Positions 17,294-25,150 of a stretch of DNA of 64,000 nucleotides are shown here, in pieces. The DNA comes from Streptomyces sp. NBC_00237 (GTDB lineage Bacteria > Actinomycetota > Actinomycetes > Streptomycetales > Streptomycetaceae), in NCBI RefSeq assembly GCF_026342435.1, contig NZ_JAPEMT010000001.1:2040501-2104500 (forward strand). The letters are read 5' to 3'. Positions within the stretch are counted from its first letter, which is position 1; each line of letters begins with the position of its first letter. The notes below the pieces were generated by a model that worked only from the letters and a program-made list of their open reading frames with translations, ran no database searches and had not been told where the DNA came from. Position numbers and translations under genes: made by a program.

Positions 17294-18370
17294 TTACCTG
17301 GTCGGTCCCGACCAGACCGCCTTGGGGTAGCCGACGCCCGGCGCCATCTCCACGGACGCGGTCCCGGCGGCCTCCGGCGGCAGGTCGAAGGCGTACGTGC
17401 CGGTCTTGGTCTTGCCCGGGTGCAGCGAACCCCGGAACGAGGAGGGCACGTTGCCGTCGAAGACCATCTGGACCTCGGCCTCGTCGGCGTCCTTGAAGCG
17501 CGGGAGCGCGTACAGGGTGTCGAACTTCTTCTGCGAGCCGTTCGTCATGGTGATCTTCACCTTGAACGTCTTGTAGCCCTTGGTGTGCCCGGCGGCGATG
17601 GAGTCGGCGGTGTACGGGACCGGCTTGTCGACCTTGATCGTGACGCCGTCCCGGAACGTGTACGTCGTGCCGAACGTCTTGGGCTTCGCGGCGTCGGCCT
17701 CCGCGGCGTCCTCGGCTGACCGGGAAGCCTCCAGCTCGGCCAGCTTCTTCTCCGCGTCGGTGAGCTCCTTGCTCTTGGGCGCGGGCGTCTCGCTCGCCTC
17801 GACCTGGAGGACGCGGTCGTACTCGTCGACGCCGGACTTGACCAGCGCGAAGCTGATGATCGCGCCGATGATCGCCAGCGCGAGGCCGAGCGCGCCCGTT
17901 ATCAGGCCGAAGATGGCCATGACCTTGCCGGTCGCGGTGCCCTTGTTGATCTGCCCGAGCGCGATGATGCCGAAGATCAGGCCCAGCAGCGACGGCAGCC
18001 AGCTCAGCCAGAACAGGACGATCGGAACGCCGAGCGCGAAGCCGACGATGCCGAGCACCAGGGAGGTGACGACCATGCCGTTGCGCGGGGCCTGGGGCTG
18101 CGGGGCGTAGCCGTACCCGTAGGGCGGCGTCGGCCCGTACCCGTAACCCGGACCGGGTGCGTACGGAGCGGACGGCGGGCCGCCGATCAGGGTGTCCTGC
18201 TGAGCGGTGCCCGGGGCGGTCGGGTCCGGTGCGTGGGTGCCCTCCTGGGGCGGGGCCCACGGATTCGGCTGGTCCGGCTGATCCGGCTGATCCGGCTGGA
18301 CGGGCTGGACCGGCTGATCCGGCTGGACCGGCTGGACCGGCTGCTCGGAGGGGGCGGGGGGCTGGCTCAT
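17294..18370 (-). CDS. DUF4190-type membrane protein with a Pro/Gln repeat leader
   Basis: 358 residues. Residues 1-110 are disordered, with repeated QPVQPDQ units (DNA repeats of about 9 bp at 18270-18340) and a Tyr/Pro/Gly-rich stretch. Two membrane helices (about 122-185) flank IFGIIALGQINKGTATGKVMA, the DUF4190 pattern. A helical linker (TDAEKKLAELEASRSAEDA) leads to an extracytoplasmic beta domain resembling DUF4352. Start at ATG 18370. Function unknown; the layout suggests an envelope protein with an exposed domain. Confidence 0.75.
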   Translation of the reverse strand: MSQPPAPSEQPVQPVQPDQPVQPVQPDQPDQPDQPNPWAPPQEGTHAPDPTAPGTAQQDTLIGGPPSAPYAPGPGYGYGPTPPYGYGYAPQPQAPRNGMVVTSLVLGIVGFALGVPIVLFWLSWLPSLLGLIFGIIALGQINKGTATGKVMAIFGLITGALGLALAIIGAIISFALVKSGVDEYDRVLQVEASETPAPKSKELTDAEKKLAELEASRSAEDAAEADAAKPKTFGTTYTFRDGVTIKVDKPVPYTADSIAAGHTKGYKTFKVKITMTNGSQKKFDTLYALPRFKDADEAEVQMVFDGNVPSSFRGSLHPGKTKTGTYAFDLPPEAAGTASVEMAPGVGYPKAVWSGPTR

Positions 18371-18496
18371 GCGCGGGACCTCGGCTGGGCAGGGCGAATG
18401 CGAGTTCGACTTCGCGGGCTTCGAGGACACTAACAGCGCCTTCACGCTTTGCTTACATTCTTTTGCGGCGGCCCGGAGCGGGAGCCGGAGCAGGAG

Positions 18497-18527
18497 CCGG
18501 GGCGGGGGCGGTCGGCCCCCGCCCCGG
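18497..18527. terminator. Hairpin after the multicopper oxidase gene
   Basis: A perfect 13-bp stem (18497-18509 with 18515-18527) and a 5-nt loop, GGTCG, lie 24 bp beyond the oxidase stop and upstream of the DUF4190 gene on the same strand. Confidence 0.8.
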
Positions 18528-18550
18528 CGGTCGTCCGGGCCCGCCCCCGG

Positions 18551-20194
18551 TCAGCGCCGGTAGCCGAGCACCGTCATCATCCCGGCCTCCGAGTGGTACA
18601 CGTTGTGGCAGTGCACCATCCACAGGCCCGGATTGTCCGCGTCGAAGTCGACGGTCAGCCGCCCGTTCGGCAGCACGATCGCGGTGTCCTTGCGCGCGCC
18701 GCCGGGGGAGCTCCCGAGCGCGAAGGTGTGCCCGTGCAGATGCACCGGGTGCCACATCGTCGTCGCGTTGGTGACGTCGAGCCGCACCCGCTCGCCCGCC
18801 CTCACCGGGTGCCGCTGGTCCGGCGAGTACGGCTTCCCGTCGAAGGCCCAGTCGTACTTCGCCATCCCGCCGGTCATCCGGAGCCGAACCGTCCGGTCGG
18901 GCTTGCGGGGCGTCAGCGCCACCGACTCCGCCGCCCGCAGCCTGTCGGCCGTCACCAGCTTCCCCGTCAGCTCCTTCGGCCGTACGGACGCGGAGGGCGC
19001 GGCCCCCGAACCGGTGCGCAGCAGCGCAAGCCCCGCCGCCTTCTTGCCCTCCGCGACGGCGGTCAGCGGGAAGACCCCGTCGCCCGCGGTCACCACGACG
19101 TCGTACCGCTCGCCCATCCCCAGCAGCAGCGCGTCCGTGGTGGCGTGCTCGACCGGGAAGCCGTCGGTGTGCGTGACGGTCATGCGGTGCCCGCCGAGCG
19201 CGACCCGGAAGGCGGTGTCGCCGCCCGCGTTGACGATCCGCAGCCTGATCCGCTCGCCCGGCTTGGCGCGGCAGGTGGAAGGAGCCTGTGGGGTGCGGCC
19301 GTTGACCAGGTAGTGCGGGTGGGCGACGTCCCCGGCGTCAGCGCCGAGGAGGTCGCTGGAGGAGCCCATCATCATGCGGGAGGGCCCGGCCCCTTTGGGG
19401 GGCGCGGTCGTGGGAGCGGCCATGCCGTGCCCCTCGTGACCGCCGCCGCTCGTGCCACCGCCGTGGTCCATGCCGCCCATGCCCTTGCTGAGTTCGGCGA
19501 GTACGGCGTCCGGAGTGGAGCCCTCCACCCCGTCCACCCAGTCGTCCAGCACCACGACCCACTCCCGGTCGTACGCCAGCGGCTCCTTCGGGTCCTCGAC
19601 GATCAGCGGCGCGTACAGCCCCCGGTCCTGCTGGACGCCGGAGTGCGGGTGGAACCAGTACGTCCCCGGGTCCGGCACCTTGAAGCGGTACGTGAACTGG
19701 CCCCCGGGCGCGATCTCCTTCTGTGTCAGCCCCGGCACGCCGTCCATGTCGTTGCGCAGGGCGAGGCCGTGCCAGTGCAGCGACGTGGCGGCGGGGAGGT
19801 GGTTGGCGAGGGTCAGGGCGAGGGTCTCGCCCGAGGTGACCCGCACCTCCTTGCCGGGCAGGGCGTCCCCGTACGCCCAGGACCTGACGGTGACGCCGCC
19901 GCCGAGGTCGAGGGTGCCGGGAGTGGCGGTGAGCTTCACGGTGCGGGTCGGGCCGTTGCCCCGGGCGGCCTCGGCGGCGGCGACCTCCTTGTCGTACGGA
20001 GCGACGAAGCCGCCGGGCGCGGCGGGGGAGGAGGGCGCGGGAGCGGAGCCGCCGTGCCCCGTTCCGGCGTGGTCGGTGGCGTCGCCACCGGACGAACAGG
20101 CGGCCAGGAAACCGGTCCCGGCGACGGCGACACCCGCGCCGAGCACGGAACGGCGGGTGGGAAGGGCGGGCGGCGTGCGATGCGTATCGCGCAT
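18551..20194 (-). CDS. Multicopper oxidase, Tat-type lipoprotein
   Basis: 547 residues. The N-terminus has twin arginines (14-15, TRRSVLGAG) and a lipobox ending at Cys33 (FLAAC), so it is probably exported folded by Tat and lipid-anchored. The copper-ligand motifs are complete: LHWHG (about 140), WFHPHSG (about 178), HPVHLHGH (about 480) and HCHNVYHSEAGMM (about 526). A Met/His-rich insert (GMGGMDHGGG, HEGHGM, about 245-275) resembles the Cu-binding insert of CueO-like oxidases. It likely oxidises Cu(I) or phenolics outside the membrane. Start at ATG 20194, with CGAGG about 10 nt upstream. A His-rich DUF6153-like gene precedes it. Confidence 0.93.
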   Translation of the reverse strand: MRDTHRTPPALPTRRSVLGAGVAVAGTGFLAACSSGGDATDHAGTGHGGSAPAPSSPAAPGGFVAPYDKEVAAAEAARGNGPTRTVKLTATPGTLDLGGGVTVRSWAYGDALPGKEVRVTSGETLALTLANHLPAATSLHWHGLALRNDMDGVPGLTQKEIAPGGQFTYRFKVPDPGTYWFHPHSGVQQDRGLYAPLIVEDPKEPLAYDREWVVVLDDWVDGVEGSTPDAVLAELSKGMGGMDHGGGTSGGGHEGHGMAAPTTAPPKGAGPSRMMMGSSSDLLGADAGDVAHPHYLVNGRTPQAPSTCRAKPGERIRLRIVNAGGDTAFRVALGGHRMTVTHTDGFPVEHATTDALLLGMGERYDVVVTAGDGVFPLTAVAEGKKAAGLALLRTGSGAAPSASVRPKELTGKLVTADRLRAAESVALTPRKPDRTVRLRMTGGMAKYDWAFDGKPYSPDQRHPVRAGERVRLDVTNATTMWHPVHLHGHTFALGSSPGGARKDTAIVLPNGRLTVDFDADNPGLWMVHCHNVYHSEAGMMTVLGYRR

Positions 20195-20325
20195 GACGGA
20201 GTACCTCGTGGGTCTGCGGTGGATGGCCGTCTTCCGCAGCCGCCCGCGGTGCAGCCGTGCGGCGTGCAGGTGTGCGGGCAGGCGGAAACGACGGATGTAC
20301 GAAGCGGGGGAGGGGGGAGCCGCTT

Positions 20326-20811
20326 CTAGATCCGCAGGACCGACAGTCGGGCGAGCGCGACGCGCAGGGGCGGCGGGTGGGGCCACAGGGAGCGCAACAG
20401 GCCGCTGTCGCGCACGGGTTCGGCCCACCCCTGCGGGCGTCGTGCCGACGCGAGCGCGCACAGGAGGGCGAGGCCCCAGGCGGTGAGTACGGCGAGACAG
20501 ACGGACATCGGGTCCATGCCGTGCACGGGGGGCTCGGAGGTCGCGGCGAGGGAGGTCGTCGCGCGGGTGGGGGCTGCGGCTTCCTGGCGGGAGGCTCCCT
20601 CGCCGGGGCCGTCCACACCGTGTGCCTGATGTGCCTGATGTGCCTGATGCGCCTGGTGATCCGGCGTCGGTGAGCCTGCGGCCGGGTGCGCCGGGCCTCC
20701 GTGCTCCTCGGCGGGGTGCCCCAGCGTGTGCATCGTGACGATGCCGAACAGGAGCGCGGTGAGCAGCAACAGCCGCCCGCCCCACCCGCCTCGTCCGCGC
20801 GCCGCCACCAT
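20326..20811 (-). CDS. DUF6153-like His-rich membrane protein
   Basis: 161 residues. A first helix (LLLLTALLFGIVTMHTLGH) is followed by an exposed loop with four HQA repeats, from a tandem 9-bp DNA repeat near 20626-20660. A second helix (SVCLAVLTAWGLALLCALA) and a polar tail follow. It looks like the DUF6153 family, and the His-rich loop beside a multicopper oxidase suggests metal binding. That role is inference. A -10-like TAGGGT lies 7 nt before ATG 20811, the leaderless pattern; a GTG at 20820 is an alternative. The oxidase gene follows on the same strand after 131 bp. Confidence 0.7.
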   Translation of the reverse strand: MVAARGRGGWGGRLLLLTALLFGIVTMHTLGHPAEEHGGPAHPAAGSPTPDHQAHQAHQAHQAHGVDGPGEGASRQEAAAPTRATTSLAATSEPPVHGMDPMSVCLAVLTAWGLALLCALASARRPQGWAEPVRDSGLLRSLWPHPPPLRVALARLSVLRI

Positions 20812-20883
20812 GCCCCGCACCCTACCCCCGCCGGGTATCGCTCCCGAAGGAGGGCGGGTCTAAGAATTAGCATCAATACCACT

Positions 20884-21609
20884 ATGTCCCGATTTGAAGC
20901 CAGCTTCGAACCTCCAGCCTCCCCCTCCCCTTCAAGCACTCCCGACTCCTCCCGCCCCATCTCGCTCCTCCTCGGCCTCGGCGCGGCCGCGTACACCGCG
21001 TGGGTGCTCGAAGTCCTCGTGTGGACGGGCCTGAACCCCATCGACACGTACGTCAGTGAACTCGCCGCAGCGGACCAGCCGTTGGGCGGTGTCTTCCGCG
21101 CCACCGACCTGCTCGCGGGCACCCTCCTCTTCCTCGGCGCGTCCTGGGCGCTGCTGCGCACCCCGCGCCGCCCCTGGCTGGTGGCGGGATGGGCCGGACT
21201 CGTGCTGTTCGGAGCGGCGACGGTGGCGGACTCCCGGCTTCCGCTGAGCTGCGCCCCCACCGTGGACCCGGTGTGCGCCGCGCGGGAGACCGCCGGGCTC
21301 GTTCCCGCCACCCACGCCGCCCACGCGTGGAGCAGCAGCCTCGCCATGACCGGCGCGCTCACCGGGGTCGTCGCGCTCACCGTCGCGGCGCGCCGCTACC
21401 GGCAGTGGACCCCGTTGTACCGCCGGGGCCCGCTCCTGACCTGTCTCGTACTGGCCGCGACCGCCTGGACCTTGACCTCCGTCGCCCTCTTTCAGGCCGG
21501 GAGGGGGACCTGGGCGCTCGGCGCGGGGCAGCGGCTCCAGGTGCTGCTGGTGGCGATCTGGCTGGCGGTGCTCGCGTACGCGGTGCGGCGCGAGAAGCTG
21601 TCCCCATGA
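20884..21609 (+). CDS. DUF998-family membrane protein
   Basis: 241 residues with about six hydrophobic helices. NPIDTYVSELAAADQPLGGVFRATDLLAG (about 52-80) and ADSRLPLSCAPTVDPVC (about 119-135) match the DUF998 pattern, which has conserved Cys and Asp residues in an external loop. Start at ATG 20884. The upstream 63 bp (20821-20883) is unusually AT-rich and holds divergent promoters with the DUF6153-like gene. Its stop overlaps the next start by 4 nt (ATGA), so it is coupled to the hydrolase. Function unknown. Confidence 0.8.
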   Translation: MSRFEASFEPPASPSPSSTPDSSRPISLLLGLGAAAYTAWVLEVLVWTGLNPIDTYVSELAAADQPLGGVFRATDLLAGTLLFLGASWALLRTPRRPWLVAGWAGLVLFGAATVADSRLPLSCAPTVDPVCAARETAGLVPATHAAHAWSSSLAMTGALTGVVALTVAARRYRQWTPLYRRGPLLTCLVLAATAWTLTSVALFQAGRGTWALGAGQRLQVLLVAIWLAVLAYAVRREKLSP

Positions 21610-22490
21610 CGATCATCGGGGCAGGTCCTGGCGCAGGCGGATTCGTACGCATCCAAGGGGTGCCGCACCACGTGGTGGTGGAGGGCGGCGGCCCGGTGTG
21701 CGTACTGAGCGCGGGGCTCGCGATGAGCTGGTACGACTGGGAGCCGGTCGTGCCGCTGCTGACGCCGCACCGCACGGTGGTCCGCTTCGACCGGCCGGGA
21801 CACGGGCTTTCGGGCCCCGCGCAGGCGCCCCCGACCGCGGCGGGAGAGGCCCACCGCATAGCGGCGCTCCTGGACGCGCTGGGACTGACCGCCCCCGCCA
21901 CCGTCGTCGGCCACTCCATCGCCGGGTTCCACGCCGAAGCCTTCGCCCGCCTGTACCCCGAACGCACCGAGGGCGTCGTCCTGGTGGACTCCAGCACGGA
22001 GCCGCGCGCGCGGGCCTCGTCGGCCCCCGCCGTACGGACAGGGGCCACGCGCGCCCTGGCCACGGCCCTCGCCGCTGCCGGAATCCCCGCCCTGCTGGGC
22101 CCCGTCGCCCGCCGCGCGCTGGTACGCGCCTCCCGCGCGCGCCGTGCCCACGACCCGGCCCCGACCCCGCTCGTCCGCCGCACGTACCGCACGACGCGCG
22201 TGCTGCGCGGAACGCTCCTGGAGAACAGCTCCTACCTGGCGGTCGCCGCCGAACTCCTCGCCCTGCGCGACACCCACCCCCTCCCTTCGGACCTCCCCCT
22301 CACCGTGCTCGCCGCCTACGACGGCCGCCCCACCCACCCCTCCGTCCACTGGCTGGACCGCCAGCGCGACCTGGCCGACGTCCTCGCCGCCCGCTTCGAG
22401 ATCGTCGCCGGAGCGGGCCACCTCCTGATGCTGGACCGGCCCGAGCGGGTGGCGGAGGCGGTCCTCTGTCAGACCCGTGTGCTCGTATGA
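21606..22490 (+). CDS. Alpha/beta-hydrolase
   Basis: 294 residues. The nucleophile elbow is VVGHSIAGFHA (Ser near residue 104), preceded by VRFDRPGHGLS. The acid is likely the Asp in LTVLAAYDGRP, and the catalytic His is in GAGHLLMLDRPERVAEA. The fold matches small-molecule esterases, C-C hydrolases and haloperoxidase-like enzymes, and the substrate cannot be read from sequence. It overlaps the DUF998 gene by 4 nt and the DUF5990 gene follows after 4 nt, a tight three-gene operon. Confidence 0.9.
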   Translation: MTIIGAGPGAGGFVRIQGVPHHVVVEGGGPVCVLSAGLAMSWYDWEPVVPLLTPHRTVVRFDRPGHGLSGPAQAPPTAAGEAHRIAALLDALGLTAPATVVGHSIAGFHAEAFARLYPERTEGVVLVDSSTEPRARASSAPAVRTGATRALATALAAAGIPALLGPVARRALVRASRARRAHDPAPTPLVRRTYRTTRVLRGTLLENSSYLAVAAELLALRDTHPLPSDLPLTVLAAYDGRPTHPSVHWLDRQRDLADVLAARFEIVAGAGHLLMLDRPERVAEAVLCQTRVLV

Positions 22491-22494
22491 ACCC

Positions 22495-22995
22495 ATGACC
22501 GCATCGAAAGCCACGCCGAAAGCCGCGTCGAAAGCCGCGTCGAAAGCCACGCCGAAAGTCGCACCGAAGGACACGCCGAAGGCCACGCTGAAGGTACGCA
22601 TCGTCGGGCACGACCTGCCGGGGGCGGAGTGCGGGGAGTTCCGGGACGTGCACGTGGCGGTGCAGCGGAAGAAGGACCCCGAGGGGCCGGTCCGAGGGGA
22701 CGCGGCCGAGGCGGTCTGGGACTTCACGGTGGACGTCGTCCCGGGCGGCGGCGGCCCGGACTTCCGGGGCCCGTACGTGCAGGGCCGCCCGGGGGAGCGG
22801 TTCCTCTACCTGACGTGGGGCGAGGTGGGCCCGGACGGCGCCTTCGAGATGTTCCGCCGGGCGAAGGTCTTCTGGGCGGACCTGCCGGCGGAACTGGTGG
22901 AACGGGGCGAGGCGGAGGGCCACGTCTCCCTCACGGACGACAAGGGCATGCCCCTGTGCGCGGCCGTCCGCCCCCCGAGAATCACATGGACCTGA
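22495..22995 (+). CDS. DUF5990-type protein with a Lys/Ala/Pro repeat leader
   Basis: 166 residues. The first 33 residues are repeats of KATPK/KAASK type, encoded by tandem 12-15-bp DNA repeats. They resemble the basic tails of actinobacterial HU or histone-like proteins. A compact beta domain follows: LKVRIVGHDLPGAECGEF, VHVAVQRKKDPEGPV, FRGPYVQGRPGERFLYLTWGEV and MFRRAKVFWADLP. I take this to be DUF5990. Start at ATG 22495, since GTG 22477 would overlap the hydrolase. Function unknown. Confidence 0.75.
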   Translation: MTASKATPKAASKAASKATPKVAPKDTPKATLKVRIVGHDLPGAECGEFRDVHVAVQRKKDPEGPVRGDAAEAVWDFTVDVVPGGGGPDFRGPYVQGRPGERFLYLTWGEVGPDGAFEMFRRAKVFWADLPAELVERGEAEGHVSLTDDKGMPLCAAVRPPRITWT

Positions 22996-23010
22996 GCCCC
23001 CGCCCGCCCC

Positions 23011-23715
23011 CTACTCCACTCCCCTCTCCCGCAGCATCCCCTCCATCAACTCCATCTCCGACCGCTGCGCGTCCACCATCCCCTGCGCCAGCTCCTTCTC
23101 CACCCCCACCGAGCACAGGGTCACGCACCCCCGAGCCATCTCCACCCCGCCCTTGTGGTGCGCGATCATCAAGCGCAGGTACCGCACCTCAGCGTCCCGC
23201 CCGGACGCCTCCCCGAGCGCCTTCAACTGCGCCCGCGTCGCCATCCCCGGCATCAGCCCGTCCTGGCGGGACGCGTGCTCGGAGTGCGCCGCATCCCCCG
23301 TCCACCCCATCACCGGGGCCTCCGCCGACGCCACCTTCGGCAGCCCCCACAGATCGAGCCAGCCCAGCATCATGCCCCGCTGGTTCGCCTGCGTATTGGC
23401 GATGTCGTACGCGAGACGCCGTACGTCCGCGTCCTTCGTCCGGTCCCTGACCAGGAACGACATCTCCACCGCCTGCTGGTGGTGCGCCGCCATGTCCCGC
23501 GCGAACCCCGCATCCGCCGAGTCCTCCCGAGGGCTCCCGGCCACCCCGGACCCGGCCGCCGCGCCCGCCGACGACGCGGACCCCGACCCCGACCCCGGCT
23601 CCGGAGCCGACGTCATCGCCGCCCGCGTCACGGTCACCGTCCCCGCCACCACCGCCAGCGCGAACACCACCGCCCCCACGGCCTGCCACCACGTACGGCT
23701 CACGAAGCGGCCCAC
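23011..23715 (-). CDS. DUF305 family membrane-anchored protein
   Basis: 234 residues. A signal anchor (WWQAVGAVVFALAVVAGTV) and a Ser/Gly/Ala linker precede two DUF305 halves with MAAHHQQAVEMS and MIAHHKGGVEMA, whose His and Met residues are conserved in this ferritin-like family. Members are often tied to copper or metal handling outside the membrane, but their biochemistry is uncertain. The GTG start shares its G with the TAG stop of the upstream DUF3105 gene (TAGTG at 23717-23713), so translation is probably coupled. Only 15 bp separate it from the convergent DUF5990 gene. Confidence 0.9.
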   Translation of the reverse strand: MGRFVSRTWWQAVGAVVFALAVVAGTVTVTRAAMTSAPEPGSGSGSASSAGAAAGSGVAGSPREDSADAGFARDMAAHHQQAVEMSFLVRDRTKDADVRRLAYDIANTQANQRGMMLGWLDLWGLPKVASAEAPVMGWTGDAAHSEHASRQDGLMPGMATRAQLKALGEASGRDAEVRYLRLMIAHHKGGVEMARGCVTLCSVGVEKELAQGMVDAQRSEMELMEGMLRERGVE

Positions 23716-24392
23716 TACTCCATGCCCCCGCCCAGCACCGGAGTGCCGGCCTCGTCCAGCGTCACGCCGTTCGAGCACGCCGCGCCCGGCTCCGGGGTCT
23801 GCTTGCCCATCACGTACCGGGTGAAGAACTGGTTCACCCGGGGGTCGTCCGCCCCGTCCACGGTGACCTGCTTGCCCCACGCGCTCAGCATGATCGGCCC
23901 GGACTGCCCCTGCACCGGGCTCATCAGCGAGTACTGCGTCTTCTTGACCTTCGCCGCCAGCTTGTCGACATCGCCCTTGGGGGCCTTGTCGTTGTACGTC
24001 ACCCACACCGCGCCGTGCTCCAGCGAGTGCACGGCGTGCTTGTTCGGGACCGGCTTCGCGTAGACGTCGCCCTGGCAGTTCATCCACGCTTGGTGGTGGT
24101 CGCCGCCGACCGGCGGGGCCATCGGGTACGTGACCTCCTTGGCCACGTGGTTGCGGCCCAGCTTCTTCGCGTCCCAGGTCTTCTCGTCCTTGATCGGCGC
24201 CTTCGCGGCGGCGACCTGGGCGTCCTTCTTGTCGGACTCCTTGGTGAAGACGTACACCCCGAAGCCGACGACCCCGGCGAGGACGGCTCCGCCGACCGTG
24301 AACGCGATGATCTTGTTGCGGCGGTCGCGGGACTTCTCGGCGCGCCGCATCTCGTCTATTCGGGCCTTGCGGGAGGAGGAGGTGGTGGACAT
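23715..24392 (-). CDS. DUF3105 family membrane-anchored protein
   Basis: 225 residues starting MSTTSSSRKARIDEM, with AAGGAAG about 7 nt upstream. A basic cytoplasmic stretch leads to one membrane helix (about 28-48) and a DUF3105 domain. Visible DUF3105 features are PPVGGDHHQAWMNCQGDVY, HSLEHGAVWVTYN and the final ACSNGVTLDEAGTP. The paired His and Cys residues suggest metal binding. It sits between an unrecognised secreted or membrane protein (90 bp upstream) and DUF305 (overlapping), which suggests one extracytoplasmic unit. Confidence 0.9.
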   Translation of the reverse strand: MSTTSSSRKARIDEMRRAEKSRDRRNKIIAFTVGGAVLAGVVGFGVYVFTKESDKKDAQVAAAKAPIKDEKTWDAKKLGRNHVAKEVTYPMAPPVGGDHHQAWMNCQGDVYAKPVPNKHAVHSLEHGAVWVTYNDKAPKGDVDKLAAKVKKTQYSLMSPVQGQSGPIMLSAWGKQVTVDGADDPRVNQFFTRYVMGKQTPEPGAACSNGVTLDEAGTPVLGGGME

Positions 24393-24482
24393 GGCTGACT
24401 TCCTTGTCTGGAGGGAGAGATGGAGGGAGGAACCGCTGCCGGAACCGTCGTCGGGCACGCCGAAGCGCAGCCCTTCCCTCTC

Positions 24483-24893
24483 CTACCTCCGCAGCACCCC
24501 CAACGCGTGCTTCCCGGGAGCCCGGGCCCGCACCTCGCCGTCGCGCCCTGTTCTGGGCACCTCGCCGTTCTTCGCGTACCGCACCGCGAGCAGGGCCGTG
24601 CCGGGGGCGGAGTCCTGGGGCGGAGCCGTCAGCACGGCGGGGGACAGGTGCGGGAAGACCCCGCAGCCCCCTCGGTCGTACGGGCAGTTGTACGCGGGTG
24701 CGGTCGCGTACGGGACGGCCGTCGCGTGATGAGGCGTACGCCAGGTGTCCGGCCCGCCCGTGCTCGCCCGGCTGCCGGGACTCAAGCAGGTCAGCAGGGC
24801 GCCGAGGAGGGCCGTGGCGGCGCACAGCAGTGCCACGCCGCGCCGGAAGCGGCAGGTGGTGCTCCCGGTGCGGATGTGCCGCAGGCCCCCCAT
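24483..24893 (-). CDS. Hypothetical membrane/secreted protein, first gene of the DUF3105-DUF305 operon
   Basis: 136 residues with a basic N-terminus, one hydrophobic helix (about 19-38) and an exported part containing NCPYDRGGCGVFPHL. That stretch has a CxxxxxxC pair that could form a disulfide or a metal site. A second strand-like part (TALLAVRYAKNGEVPR) follows. I do not recognise the family. A -10-like TACCAT lies 8 nt before the ATG, so it may be leaderless. It is divergent from the glnA2-type gene. Confidence 0.65.
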   Translation of the reverse strand: MGGLRHIRTGSTTCRFRRGVALLCAATALLGALLTCLSPGSRASTGGPDTWRTPHHATAVPYATAPAYNCPYDRGGCGVFPHLSPAVLTAPPQDSAPGTALLAVRYAKNGEVPRTGRDGEVRARAPGKHALGVLRR

Positions 24894-25150
24894 GAGCCGA
24901 GATGGTAACGGGCCCCTCGCCCGACGTCACCGTTTCGCCGGAGGCGGGCCGCCGGGGCGCGGGGCGGCGCGGGGCGCGGCGCGGGGTGGTGGGTGCGGCT
25001 GCGGGCCCGGCGGCCGGGAGCCACGATTCTTTCCCCGGTCCGAGGGGCACTGCGCAACCTGCGCGAAACCGTGTGGTGGGATGCTGGAAGCCCCGAGTGT
25101 GTCCCGAGGCGCGGGAGCAGGCGGCCTGACCAGTAAGAATGGAAGTGAAA

